A DNA stretch of 64,000 nt. Origin: Turnera subulata (taxonomy: Eukaryota > Streptophyta > Magnoliopsida > Malpighiales > Passifloraceae). Position numbers and translations under genes: made by a program. The notes under the pieces are model-generated. The model saw only the letters and a program-made list of their open reading frames with translations, had not been told where the DNA came from and did not search any database. Of this stretch, positions 21,681 through 34,126 are shown piece by piece. The stretch's first letter is position 1. The number at the start of each line of letters is the position of its first letter. The stretch covers positions 1-64,000 of the forward strand of contig JAKUCV010001869.1 in the NCBI GenBank assembly GCA_028386065.3, written 5' to 3'.

Positions 21681-24384
21681 TAAAACGGCCGCAACCAAAA
21701 AACGATAATACAAAATATAAACAGTTATAAATATCCAAAATACCCTTAAAACCAGGGATGCCAAATTCTGTGTAAAAACATCAACTCAATATCTCAGAGT
21801 AACCAAAAATAATCATCGGGTATAAGAGTCAAATATAAATCAGGCTTAACTAGCCAAAGTAACACCGGTTAAACCAACCGGAACAACAACTAACCAAAAT
21901 CCAAGAAACCAAAACAGTATCCCGGCAATAATACGCAGCGGAAAATAATAACAATAATGTCAATGACAAGTGTAGAACATATAAGTATCAACTCTATGGA
22001 TCCACCAGGAAGGAAACGCAGCTACCTACTGAAATGAAAGAGTCTGATACCCGAGGTAGGAGCAACCGTCAACAAGCTACTAATGATCTGTAAAACCACG
22101 GTGGCGATTTATATGAGTCGCCTACTCAATGTACAATATAAGACAAACATACAGGCACACAAAGACAGGCTCGGAGGGTGAGTAAGTCCACGAGCACAAG
22201 TATACACACACAATCAACATGTGTCAAATACCACACATACAAGTGTTAGGTGAATTATCTGGTTATCAAGGGATACTCTCACTAATATACTAACCGAGGG
22301 CATACCCATCAATTCCCTCGTCGCCGTCTCTGTGAATACAATTCACTAAAATAACAAGACCCGAGGGGTACCCTCTCTTTCCTCTCGGTGCTACCGGTCA
22401 ACTGCCCCACAGTAGAACTTATTAATTATTCAGGTACGTTATGTTACCAATTATGAAATTGTATAAGTGTCCCCTCAAGTCGTATCCAAGTTGTGTACCA
22501 TTACAAAGGTTCTCTAAACAGAGCCTAAAGCTCACAATAAACAGGATATAGCAAGACAACATGTATCACAAGCATGGCAATAACAGCTCATAGGAGAATC
22601 ACATGGTAAAACAACACGTATTTATTATCATGGCAATTCAGCACATAAACAACCAGGTACATAACACAGTCAACTGTATGACGCATACTCAGCAAGTAGT
22701 ACTACCTAACCATGCCAACAAGTATTTGCATACAGGTACATAAGTCTTATAGAGTCATCTAAGTTATGATGGCGCTCTGACTGTCCAGCACTAGATCCTG
22801 CTGCTCCCGAGTTATGTCTCGTGCCTATACACATAGACACCATATCTCACAAAGATATTCAACAATAAGATGAATTATGCATGCTTGTGCAATCCAACCG
22901 TGAGTTAAAGTCCAACCCGACTAATCCACTTCCACTCACCAAAATTATAACTCCAAGTCATGGGTCTTTAGTACACAGGCTCAAAGCCCACTAAGTCCAA
23001 AATTATAATCCAACTTAAAGTCCACATCCTCAAAACCCATCATTTAAAACCATACACACATGTCCTTGGGCTTAAAGCCCATCACTTAATTAAATCCAAT
23101 TATGTTGGTCATAACATCACATTACTGGGCTTGGCCCAATTCTGTCTAACCCCTGTTGAAGGGTTTACCCGCGCCCGAATTACCGTCCTAGAGGTTCTAC
23201 CCGCATGGACAAATCGGCCACATGCTACTCAGTCCCCACTCTCGGATTCTACTATACAAGATTTAAATTTATAACTCAATCCGAATAAAATGGTACATGC
23301 CGTGCACAGAAATTTAGTGACAATACTACATCCGGAATTTACCGTTAAAATGCCCAAACTCCCGAACCATCTCGCCGGAACAGGAACTCGAGTCGCCAAA
23401 AAACTCCAACTCGCCAGAATCCGGTCACAGCCTCGCCGGAATTACCACGACAGCCCTGAAATGCCACCAACACTTCGTGACCAACCCGGATATCTACGGA
23501 CCAACACTCAATTCATCAATACCACACCAAAGAACATCAAAAATAACGTGCTGTTGGGGTTGAATCGCTTACCAGAACAATGATACCGAATCTGTCACAC
23601 ACCAACCCGAGCAAAACAACACCCAGTAGATCCTACATCGGCAAGCACCCAACTGGCCACTGCTACCACCACAGCCGCACGCACAGGCCACCAGCAAGCC
23701 ACAACACATGCCCGATCCGCCCCCAAACCACAACAACGCAACCAGAAAACACAAGCGCAGAGCCCGATAAATCCCAAGTCGACACCAAAGGAAAACCAAA
23801 GAGGAAGGAGAGGAAAAAGAGAAGGTTCGAGGCTTGCCGGCGATCGGCGGTGCGACAGCTCGCTACGACCCTGAACCCATCTCAGTTCCTCTGTCACAAG
23901 CTGTCCACGAGCAGTTCTCCTCCCTGGCAGATGTGGACGCGGCTACAAAAGGAATGACGGTGGTAAAGAGAGGAAGGAACAACGGTGGTAGCGTTTTGGA
24001 AGAACTCGGTGGAGAGGTGGTGGCGGTGACTTTGTGTGCTCGTGAGAGAAGAGAGAAAGAGAGAGAGAGAGAGAGAAAAGACGAGCGGCGGAAAAAGAAA
24101 AGAAAGGAGAGAGAAGGAAGGAAAAGAAGAGAAAGAAAAGAGGGTTAGGGTTGCCTGGCCCGAGCCCAAAACGATGCTGTTTTGAGCTTGGGCGCGGTCA
24201 ACTTCGAAATCTGATTTAACTCTAATGAAGGCTCGATTAAAGAAGGAACCCGACATAAAACTTAATAATTCGAGGTAATTAAATACCCTTAGGTCCAAAA
24301 CTCCGAAAAACTCACGAGGGTAAAATTGGAATTAAAATTCCAAAAATTCCATAAATAAAAATACGAAAAAATTGGGGCGTTACA
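21681..24384 (-). repeat. Middle LTR shared by gypsy units A and B
   Basis: On the minus strand it begins TGTAACGCCCCAA at 24384 and ends gccgtttta at 21681 (last bases mutated from gtttca). Length 2,704 bp. Relative to the right LTR it lacks about 330 bp near 22270 and about 110 bp near 24200, and it has no CACTA insertion. The intact target ggaaggaaacgcagc near 22009-22023 shows the empty site of that CACTA. A GA/CT microsatellite and inverted telobox lie at 24051-24152. No gene was found in it. Confidence 0.9.
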
Positions 24385-24399
24385 GTGCTACCCCACTTA

Positions 24400-25355
24400 A
24401 AAAAATTTCGTCCTCGAAATTACAAGATAAGAATCAAAACAGATATGGATACTGCTCCATCCAACTCGAACCATCGGGATATTACGTCTCCTCAACTGCC
24501 GCACTTCCTCGATACAACTCGAACCATCGGGATATTACGTCTCCTCAACTCCACTGGCTCCTCGATATAAGTCAAATATAACTCCTCTGTCGGTCCTGAG
24601 CAGCTCTCATGCATTGCTTGACCACTTCATTCTGGTCCACAGTCTCCTGGACAAGATTTGGACCAATCACCTGTCTCAAACCCTCCTCATCCCAACAGAA
24701 CGGACTACGGCACTTCTGCCCATACAAAGCCTCACAAGGTGCTATACCGATACTAGAGTGATAACTGTTGTTATAAGCAAACTCAACCAACGGTATTGTA
24801 TCATCCCAAGAAGCACTGAAGTTGAGCACACAGTCTGAATAGTCCTCTCTGACTGTCCATCTGTCTGCAGATGATAAGCTGTACTGAAATTCAGCTTAGT
24901 ACCCAAAGCTGACTGCAAACTCTTCCAAAAGTGGGATGTGAACCTCGGATCCCTATCTGACACAATGGAAAGAGGAACTCCATGTAATCTGACAACACCC
25001 GAAACATACAATCTTGCCAGCTTATCCATCGTATCTGTCTGCTGGATAGGTAGGAAGTGAGCTGACTTAATCAACCTGTCGACAATGACCTACATGGCAT
25101 CATGCCGACCCTGGGTTCTCGGTAACCCAATCACAAAATCCATAGTGATTTGCTCCCACTTCCACTGCGGAATAGACAAAGATCTCATCTTGCCGGCAGG
25201 AGCCTGATGCTCGGCTTTCACCTGCTGACAAGTCATACAACAACCCACAAACTCCGCAACATCCTTCTTCATCCCAGGCCACCAATAGTGACTCTTCCGG
25301 TTCAGGTACATCTTTGTGCTACCCAGATGCATGGCATAAGGCGCGTTGTACGCTT
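24400..25355 (-). pseudogene. Unit B integrase (deleted C-terminus)
   Basis: The zinc region is intact ([21 protein letters not shown] ... [12 protein letters not shown]), as are [28 protein letters not shown] and QSERTIQT, so all catalytic residues are present. A small deletion after TIQT joins directly to VCSTS. A larger deletion removes the GKL..IGPYEI region and most of the chromodomain, so the core ends near 24590. Between 24466 and 24550 the tail sequence aactcgaaccatcgggatat is duplicated in tandem. It shares the chromodomain deletion junction with unit A (gagcagtatccatatctg). Confidence 0.85.
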
Positions 25356-25931
25356 CATCCATAATCCACCTCCCAAGGTCATCCACGTCCGGAACACAAA
25401 GATGATCACCCGTCATCAAAGGTCCATCCTCCCGGATATAAAAACTAGAACTCTCTCCACCGAGAGCCTTATCTCGTAACTCTGCTAGATGAGGGTCACC
25501 GAACTGTAACTCCATAATCTTATCCCGCAAGGTCGGTCGGATGCTCAAACTGGCCAACAAGGTCCCGGTATCATCAATCTCCAACTGGCCATCCAAAGAC
25601 CTCAACTCCAATAAAGATGGCAAATCAAAGGAAACTGGCTCCTCATCTGCAACTGAAACTCTCTTCCGGCTCAAAGCATCTGCAACCACAATAGTACAAT
25701 CATAATCCTTCAGGAGCTCGATCCAACGCCTCTGCCATATATTGAGCTCCTTCTGGGTCATGATGTACTTCAAGCTCTTGTGATCCGTGAAAATCCGACA
25801 CTTCTCCCCAAAAAGATGATGTCTCTAGATCTTCAAAGCAAAGACCACAATAACTATCTCTAAATCATGGGTCGGATAATTCTTCTCATGAGTCCTCAAC
25901 TGCCTAGAAGCATAGGCAATCACCCGACCCT
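25356..25931 (-). pseudogene. Unit B RNase H, C-terminal part, cut by copia-1B
   Basis: It carries the RNase H remainder from [21 protein letters not shown], through [17 protein letters not shown], to a small deletion (DCTI directly joined to VVADALSRK; about 30 bp containing EYHPGKAN are missing). It is cut at CCTGC (25932-25936), the same base as in unit A. Confidence 0.87.
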
Positions 25932-25936
25932 CCTGC

Positions 25937-27483
25937 TGTTAGTGTAATGCCCAAAAGCCAATCATTGATCATATTTTATAGTCATGTATATTTATTAAGG
26001 TTTTATTCCAATAAATATGTTTTTCAGTGATAAATGTTTGCACATATTTATAACCTAAGAATATTTTATATTCTTGAAATGTCCCTGGTTGATTATTATT
26101 ATGGATGGGTTGTAATAATAAATTAAGACTAGCGTATGTTGAGAATTATGTGAGATATGAATTCTACATACGGGTACAAGTTAGAGAAATTGAGGACTGG
26201 ACTGACCCGACATAAGAACACTACATGGACTGTTATATATGTTGTCATTAATAGTTCTTATATGTATTGTCCTTAGACCTGAGATCATCAAGGTTCTCAA
26301 CATGTGAGTCGTATACTTTGATATTACTCTTAGTTACCCGTAAATGAGTAAACCTTAGAGTAATTGTTGGGTACATGATATAATGTGTAGTGGGTTTTGT
26401 ATGATCAAGATGGAATTCGTCCAACCCTTATAACGGGTATATTATTAGTTGGGCCTCTTGATAGAGTTGAACGTAAATGCATGGCCATGCTCAGATTAAG
26501 TGATATGGGGATATCATTTGTATCAGTTTTACATAGTTAACTAAGGGATCATGAAAACTTAGATTAAACATATACGAGAATGACATATTCCATGTCTCGT
26601 GTTTGATCTTGATATAATGGGACCGAAGGATGATGACAATTTTTCGAGGCATTATGAATCAGTACTGATCTGGTCACTTGGGTAGCAGTGATGTGTTGCT
26701 AGACACCGCTCATTGTTTATAATTATAAATGAGAGTTTATAATTATTGCCAACATGATTAGTGCCTACAGGGTCACACACTTAGAACTGTTGATTCGAGC
26801 TAGTGGTTAGACCATAGTTGGACTATGGTTCGACCAGGTTATTGAGCTAATTATTGGACCATGGTTGGACCGGGTCGTTTGGGTTGGTTCGGGTCAATAG
26901 TTACCAGAATTATTGAACCTGAATTATTGTCCAAAAAGCATGAAAGGATGTGTTGTCTTATATATATGTTGATATATATGATTAAGCTAGTGGAGACATA
27001 ATTATGTTGATGATTATGACTCAAGTATAGATAATGGAAAACACAATCATGCATGATAAGATGTATGTATGATTAGGTTGGCAATTTCTATATTAACTAA
27101 CATTGATATGTATATGTGATATACATGAAAGACAGTTGAGTATAGACTTAACACACTCACTTCATACTTGAGAATAACACATCAAATACTCTAGGCTCTC
27201 TATCTCTCATAATTTTGTAGTTAGCACTGCGGCTCGAGAGTGCTCGGGTTAGTGATCATGTGACGGTTGCTAGCAGTCATCGACTGTTCCTGTGGATACT
27301 GTAGAGGAGTCGGATTTCTGTCCAGTTCTTGCTGATTCGGATCATCAGTTGAGTGGAAGATCTCAACCAAACCAGGCATGAAATTTTTGTTATTCAGTTT
27401 ACCCTATTTCACATTGATCCTTCATTAGTTCTGGGTTTTTCGCTGCGCATTTGTCTCTTTATTTTCATACCCGGTTACTTACA
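25937..27483 (+). repeat. Copia-1B 5' LTR (1,547 bp)
   Basis: TGTTAGTGTAATGCCC to cccggttacttaca. It has the same layout as the copia-1A LTR without the internal duplication. TATA-like ttatatatatg lies near 26959. Confidence 0.92.
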
Positions 27484-27484
27484 G

Positions 27485-27497
27485 TGGTAGCGGAGCC
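27485..27497 (+). other. Copia-1B primer-binding site
   Basis: TGGTAGCGGAGCC lies one base after the LTR end, identical to copia-1A and copia-2. Confidence 0.75.
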
Positions 27498-27771
27498 TCT
27501 TGTGAAACACTAAACCGAATAATTTGTTTATATGTATGATATGCTATATGTGATATGGCTTGATCATGATTGTATAAGCAACATAACTTGATCATAGTTT
27601 ATTATGCTTACGTTGATAGTATGCCTAAACTAGATCATTATGATTCTCACATATGTGATATGTTGAAGTTGGTTCTGTCAAAGGTGTTTGACAGCAAGTA
27701 CTAGATTGGTATATGATAGCAATCAATTTGTACTTCTGGCAGAAAGTCGAATGAGTTCGATAAAGGGGCAT

Positions 27772-28223
27772 AACATCGATGTTTATGGGTAAACATCGAT
27801 GTTCTCTTCGGTCGAGTGGACAAAACAACGATGTTTAATGGTAAACATCGATGTTCTCCTTTGTTGATTATCAACCAAAAGGTCAAAACATCGATGTTCT
27901 CTTCGGTTGATAGTCCGCCGAGGGGTTCAAACATCGATGTTTATGTTCAAACATCGATGTTCTCTTGACCGGTTGCATTTCAAGATGTTTTTACAGAAAC
28001 ACTATGCAAACATCGATGTTCACTGTTCATACATCGATGTTTAAGAAGTAAAAATCGATGTTCTGAGCATTCGGCCAATTATTTGGAGTTCCAGAAACTG
28101 CAAACATTGATGTTTAAGTGTCAACATCGATGTTCTTGAAACATCAAAGTTTAAGTGTCAACATCGATGTTCTGAGCATTCGCCAACCCCAAATATCGAT
28201 GGTTAAGTGTCAACATCGATGTT
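27772..28223. repeat. Array of paired AACATCGATGTT palindromes, copia-1B leader
   Basis: About 16 units, about 10 exact by my count. The array is shorter than in copia-1A because several pairs are missing, but the order of the outer units is the same. Pairs keep the 20-21 bp centre spacing. Confidence 0.9.
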
Positions 28224-28418
28224 CTGAAGGTTCTGCCAATTAGTTCGATGTTCTGAATGCTAGATAACATGTTCTTATGATCTTAATGATATATGAACAA
28301 CATGTTGATTGCTTGTTAACATGTTTATCCTTTTCATAATCATGTCACATAGCTTGGTGTGTTGATTATAAATGATTGTATATGCGATATATGATCACAT
28401 GCATGTTATGTATAGAAT

Positions 28419-28620
28419 GAGCACTCATCTTTGCTTAGATCAATGCTTGGTAGGTTTGCCAAAGCAAAGTGGCAATGTTTATCTTAGCAAGATGCTAAAT
28501 ATTAAGTTACTCATGTGTTGCCTTCCATTGAAATGCACTCATCTATGCTTAGATCAACACTTGGTAGGTTTGCCAAAGCAAAGTGCCAATGTTTATCATA
28601 GCAAGGTGCGATGGGATAAT
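28419..28620 (+). repeat. Copia-1B leader direct duplication
   Basis: This is the same 114-bp-period duplication as at 13577 in copia-1A (gagcactcatc and gcactcatctatgcttagatc). Confidence 0.65.
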
Positions 28621-28974
28621 TGTAATATCCAAATTGCTTGTTGTGGGTTGAACTTAACTAAGTCATCTCAATGGGATTGGGGACTTAGAGGCAAAGAGTT
28701 GACAAAAGTCTATGAGATAGACAAAAACAAGAGTTGTTCACTCAACTATCCAAGAGTTACATGAGATGTAATTGACAAAGAGCTGTTTACCTAAATAACT
28801 ATGATATAAGCAATTAGCCAAAGCTAACTTATGTTGTAGTGAAATATGGATCTTGGCCCACTCATTATCATCTTGATTTATATAGTGGGAGTATCATTTA
28901 ATAAAATTCCTTGTTAAATGATTTTTTGTATACATGACTCTATTTTTGTGTGAATTGATTATTGTAGAATTATC

Positions 28975-29870
28975 ATGGCACAAAACACAAGTACTATGTC
29001 ACTGCGATCAGTCCTTGAGAAGGAAAAACTGAATGGGAATAATTTCCTTAAGTGGCATTTCAATTTGAGGATAGTCCTCAAGCAAGAAAAGAAGTTGTAT
29101 GTCCTTGAGGGGCCTGTTCCTAATGAACCGGCACCTAATGCTCCTAGGGCGGAAAAGGATGCTTATAAGAAGCATGTTGATGAATCATTGGATGTTGCAT
29201 GCCTTATGCTTGTCACTATGGACTCTGAGCTTCAGAAGCAACATGAAAAATTGGGTGCTTTCAATATGATCGAACACCTGAAAATGCTCTTTGAAGAGCA
29301 AGCCAGGCATGAGAGGTATGAGACCTCAAAGGCATTATTCCAATGCAAGATGGCTGAGTCATCACCTGTCAGACCTCATGTGCTCAAAATGATTGGATAC
29401 ATTGAGAGCCTTGAGGGGCTAGGTTTTGCTTTGTAAAGAGAGTTGGCCGTTGATCTAGTCCTGCAATCGTTGCCGGATAGTTATAGCCAATTTGTCATGA
29501 ATTTCAACATGAATCATCTTGACAAATCTTTGTCTGAGTTGCTTAACATGTTGGGAACAGTTGAGCAACATATGAAAGCTAATAAATCCAACAATGTTTT
29601 GATGGTTGGAAATGGCAAAGGAAAGGGAAAAACCAAGTTTAGCAAGAAGAAGAAATGTGCCAAAAAGTTTGGTTCATGTGCATCTTCTTCTTCACATGTG
29701 CTGAAACCCAAAGGTGGTGTTGCAAAGGAAGGACAATGTTTCCATTGCAAAAAACCTGGCCATTGGAAGCGTAACAACAATGTTTACCTTGAGGAGGTGA
29801 AGAAACAGAAGGGAAGTAAGACTTCCGCTTCAGGTATTCTTGTTATAGAAGCTAATATTTCTATCTCTGC
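28975..29870 (+). pseudogene. gag: Copia-1B gag (few lesions)
   Basis: ATG at 28975 opens the same MAQNTSTMSLRSVLEKEKL start as copia-1A and reads without frameshift to a TAA at 29434-29436 (CAA in origin: GFAL-stop-RELAVD). The same frame then continues through LNMLGTVEQHMKANKS and a Lys-rich segment to the zinc knuckle CFHCKKPGHWKRNN, in which the last Cys is lost. The frame ends at a TAA (ISISA-stop) just before the protease motif. Apart from point changes the gene is collinear with an active-type Gag of about 300 residues. Confidence 0.9.
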
Positions 29871-32352
29871 ATAATGGGTATTAGATAGCGGATGTGGTTC
29901 TCACATTTGTGAAAATGTGCAGGATCTGAGAAAGAGTAGAAGATTAGCAAAGGGTAAAGTGGACCTGCATGTTGGAAATGGAGCAAGAGTTGTTGCATTA
30001 GTCGTAGGGACTTATTATCTTTCTTTACCGAGTGGTTTGGTTTTTGAACTTGATGATTGCTATTATGTAGCTACTATAAGCAGGAATTTGATTTTTGTTT
30101 CTTGTCTGGACAAGAAGGGTTTTTCATTTGTAATAAAGAACAACTGTTGTTCTATTTATTTGAATGAAATTTATTATGGTGGTGCATATTTGAGCAATGG
30201 TTTGTATGTTCTCAACCGAGAAACACCAATCTATAACATTAATTCGAAGAAGGTTAAATTAAACGATTCTAATACGGCCTTTCTCTGGCATTGTCGTTTG
30301 GGCCATATAAACGAGACTCGTATTTCTAAACTCCATAAGGATGGGCTTTTAAACTCATTTGATTTTGAATCATTTGAGACATGTGAGCCATGTTTATTGG
30401 GCAAAATGACAAAGGCTCCTTTTGCTGGTAAAGGTGAAAGAGCTTCAGACTTGTTAGGCCTTATATATTCTGATGTATGTGGACCTACGTCAACACAGGC
30501 TAGAGGTGGTTTTCAGTACTTCATAACATTTACTGATGATTATAGTAGATATGGCTATGTGTATCTTATGAAGCACAAGTCAGAATCCTTTGAAAAGTTC
30601 AAAGAATTCAAGAATGAAGTACAAAATGAACTCGGCAAGAGTATTAAAATGCTTCGATTTGATCGAGGAGGTGAATACTTAGACCGAGAATTTCATGATC
30701 ATCTAAAGGAGTGTGATATAGTATCACAACTTACTCCACCAGGTACACCTCAATGGAATGGTGTATCTGAAAGGAGAAATAGAACTCTGTTAGACATGGT
30801 TCGTTCTATGATGAGTCAAGCTGACCTTCCTTCTTTATTTTGGGGACTTGCTTTATTGACTGCTGCCTTTACACTTAATCGTGTTCTATCTAAATCGGTT
30901 GAAAAGACACCATATGAGATATGGACTGGGAAACGTCATAGTTTGTCTTTTATGAATTTTTGGGGTTGTGAGGCTTACGTAAGACGTCAAGCATCAGACA
31001 AACTCAGCCCTAAATCTGACAATTGCCTTTTTGTTGGATATTCTAAAGAAACTAAAGGATATTATTTCTATAATCTCACAGAGCAAAAAGTGTTTGTTGC
31101 TCGTACTGCAATTTTTCTAGATAGAGAATTTATTTCTAGAGAGATCAGTGGGAGAATAATAGAACTCGAAGAAGTTTGAGTACAACAAGAAGCTATAGAG
31201 GATGAGACAGAACAAGGACAGGAACCACAAGATGTTGTGGGTGAAAATCCTATACATGTAACACATGGACCACGTAGGTCTGAGAGGACTCGGTATAAGC
31301 CTGAGAGATATGAATTTCTTTTGACTCATACTGGAGACGTGATGCTCATAGATGAAGATGGGCCCAGTTCCTATCCGCAGGCAATTACGGGTCCAGACTC
31401 TAAGAAGTGGCTAGAAGCGATAAATTCTGAGATGAAATTCATGTATGAAAACAAGGTGTGGACCTTAGTTGATCCACCTGAAGGGGTAAAAACCATTGGG
31501 TGCAAGTGGGTTTATAAGAAGAAGACCCACATGGATGGTAATGTGATTACCATTAAATGGTGATTGGTTGCTAAAGGTTTCAAACAAGTTCATGGTATTG
31601 ACTATGATGAAACTTTTTTGCCAGTTGCCATGGTTAAATCCATCTGAATTCTATTGGCTATAGTTGTATACCATGATTATGAAGTATGGCAGATCGACGA
31701 CAAAACCGCTTTCCTTAATGGAAATCTTTTAGAGGATGTGTACATGACACAACTTGAAGGTTTTGTCACACCAAAGAATGCTAATAAGGTATGCAAGTTG
31801 CAAAGATCCATTTATGGACTAAAACAAGCTTCTAGGAGTTGGAATCTTCGTTTTGATGAAGTAATCAAACAGTTTAGTTTCATTAAAAATGAAGATGACC
31901 CATGTGTTTACAAGAAGGTTAGTGGGAGCACTATCGTTTTCTTGTTATTGTATGTTGACGACATTCTACTCATTGGGAACGATATTCTAATGCTACAGTC
32001 CGTAAAGACTTGGTTAGGAAAGAATTTCTCAATGAAGGACTTAGGTGAAGCTGCCTACATGTTAGGTATAAAGATCTATAGAGATAGATCCAAAAGGCCT
32101 CTAGGTCTAAGTCAAAGAACATATATTGACAAGGTGCTTAAAAGGTTTAGCATGCAAGACTCCAAGAAAGGTTTCTTGCCCATGTCACATGGCATATCTC
32201 TCTCTAAGAATCAATGTCCTAGTACATCTAAGGAGAGAGAGCTAATGAGTAAGATCCCTTATGCATCAGCAATAGGATCTATCATGTATGCCATGCTATG
32301 TACTCGACCAGATGTCGCATATGCATTGAGTGTCACAAGCAGATATCATTCT
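29871..32352 (+). pseudogene. Copia-1B protease, integrase and RT (interrupted by copia-2)
   Basis: Order in one frame for most of its length: protease WVLDSGCGSHIC; GAG-pre-integrase LWHCRLGHINETR and CEPCLLGKMTKAPF; integrase core with FTDDYSRYGYVYLMK, MLRFDRGGEYLD and NGVSERRNRTLLDM; then RT with KWVYKKKTHMDGN, TAFLNGNLLEDVYMTQ, SIYGLKQASRSWN and the catalytic YVDDILLIGND. Stops occur at 31177-31179, at 31561-31563 (TGA for CGA) and near 31646. The frame reaches the start of RNase H (ARPDVAYALSVTSRYHS type) and is cut by copia-2 at ATTCT (32348-32352). It resumes at 40472. Confidence 0.92.
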
Positions 32353-33824
32353 TGTTAGTGTAATATGCCCAAAAGCCAATCATGGATGATTATTTGTTGT
32401 CATGTATACACATTAAGGTTATTCCAATAAGTATCGTTTATGAGATAAACGCTTGCACATACTTATAACCCTAGAATATTTCATATTCTTAAATGTCCCT
32501 AGTCGATTATTATTACGGATGGGTTGTAATAATAAATTAAGACTAGNNNNNNNNNNNNNNNNNNNNNNNNNNNNNNNNNNNNNNNNNNNNNNNNNNNNNN
32601 NNNNNNNNNNNNNNNNNNNNNNNNNNNNNNNNNNNNNNNNNNNNNNNNNNNNNNNNNNNNNNNNNNNNNNNNNNNNNNNNNNNNNNNNNNNNNNNNNNNN
32701 NNNNNNNNNNNNNNNNNNNNNNNNNNNNNNNNNNNNNNNNNNNNNNNNNNNNNNNNNNNNNNNNNNNNNNNNNNNNNNNNNNNNNNNNNNNNNNNNNNNN
32801 NNNNNNNNNNNNNNNNNNNNNNNNNNNNNNNNNNNNNNNNNNNNNNNNNNNNNNNNNNNNNNNNNNNNNNNNNNNNNNNNNNNNNNNNNNNNNNNNNNNN
32901 NNNNNNNNNNNNNNNNNNNNNNNNNNNNNNNNNNNNNNNNNNNNNNNNNNNNNNNNNNNNNNNNNNNNNNNNNNNNNNNNNNNNNNNNNNNNNNNNNNNN
33001 NNNNNNNNNNNNNNNNNNNNNNNNNNNNNNNNNNNNNNNNNNNNNNNNNNNNNNNNNNNNNNNNNNNNNNNNNNNNNNNNNNNNNNNNNNNNNNNNNNNN
33101 NNNNNNNNNNNNNNNNNNNNNNNNNNNNNNNNNNNNNNNNNNNNNNNNNNNNNNNNNNNNNNNNNNNNNNNNNNNNNNNNNNNNNNNNNNNNNTGGTTGG
33201 ACCATGGTTGAACCAAGGTCGTTTTTGGGTGGTTGGTTTGCTGAATGTCAGCATAATTGAGCCCCTTTAAGTGCTGTGATGAGTTGGTGTGTTTTGTGCT
33301 TTAGTGGGTAACATGATTATGTGGATGCATTATCATAATGCTACTTTTGGTCCACCATGTTTGCCATTAGGCCAAGGCTTTTGTTGAGTGGGTTTAGTGT
33401 GTAATGATCAGATCATTCCCTCCCCACTCTCACGTTTTTGCTTCTGAAAAATTCAAAGAAAACACCACACACACCTCTTCTTCATTCTTTGTGAAAGAAA
33501 GAAGATAATCATACACACAAACACCACAAAGTTGTTGCTCCCGGTTTACTCTTGCTAGCACATCAGTCTGGGGGAGCTCGAGGCTTGACTTGTGTGACGA
33601 TTCCAAGCCGGTCACGGTTCGTGTGGATACCGTAGAGGGGCGAGGCTTTTGTCTAGCTCTAGCTGGTTCGGTTTCACAAGTTAGGTGAAAGATCCTAACC
33701 TTTCAGGTATGTAAAAATTGTTATATGGTTTATGCATGCTTCACTTGGTTCTTGGTTGAGTTTCCGTGCTTCTGCTGTGCAATCGATGTTGTATATGAGT
33801 GTCATAAGATTACGGAAACTTACA
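32353..33824 (+). repeat. Copia-2 5' LTR (contains assembly gap)
   Basis: TGTTAGTGTAATATGCCC to acggaaacttaca, with 647 N in the middle. The matching part of the 3' LTR between gactag (39116) and tggttggaccatgg (about 39837) is about 720 bp, so the gap is probably about 70 bp too short. Confidence 0.9.
32547..33193. other. Assembly gap (647 N)
   Basis: Run of N inside the copia-2 5' LTR. Open frames across it are meaningless. Confidence 1.
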
Positions 33825-33825
33825 G

Positions 33826-33838
33826 TGGTAGCGGAGCC
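33826..33838 (+). other. Copia-2 primer-binding site
   Basis: TGGTAGCGGAGCC one base after the LTR end, identical to copia-1. Confidence 0.75.
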
Positions 33839-34126
33839 TCTTGTGAAGCTCTAAACCGGATTTGTGTGCATATGTTGATATGTTCATGCATATATATATG
33901 ATATGTTATATGTGATGTAGCATGATCATTATATGTTGATTTCAATTGTATATGTGATATATATGTTGTTGTTGGATGTGTCAAAAGTGTTTTGACAACA
34001 TGAACTTGATTGGTATGTGATATCAATCAAGGAGTTATTGGCAGTAAGTCGAAGAGGTTCGACAAAACGAGAATCGATTGTCGGTTTGTGTATAGAACGA
34101 TTGTCGTTCTAGTACAGCTAGGCCAT

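Noticed and set aside
23580..24148. Open frames rich in Arg/Lys/Glu in the middle LTR, with equivalents at 56165-56551
   Set aside because: Low-complexity sequence of the LTR leader region; breaks differ between LTR copies and no domain is recognised.
32419..33254. Open frames of 220-265 residues across 32.4-33.3 kb
   Set aside because: They are made of N from the assembly gap.
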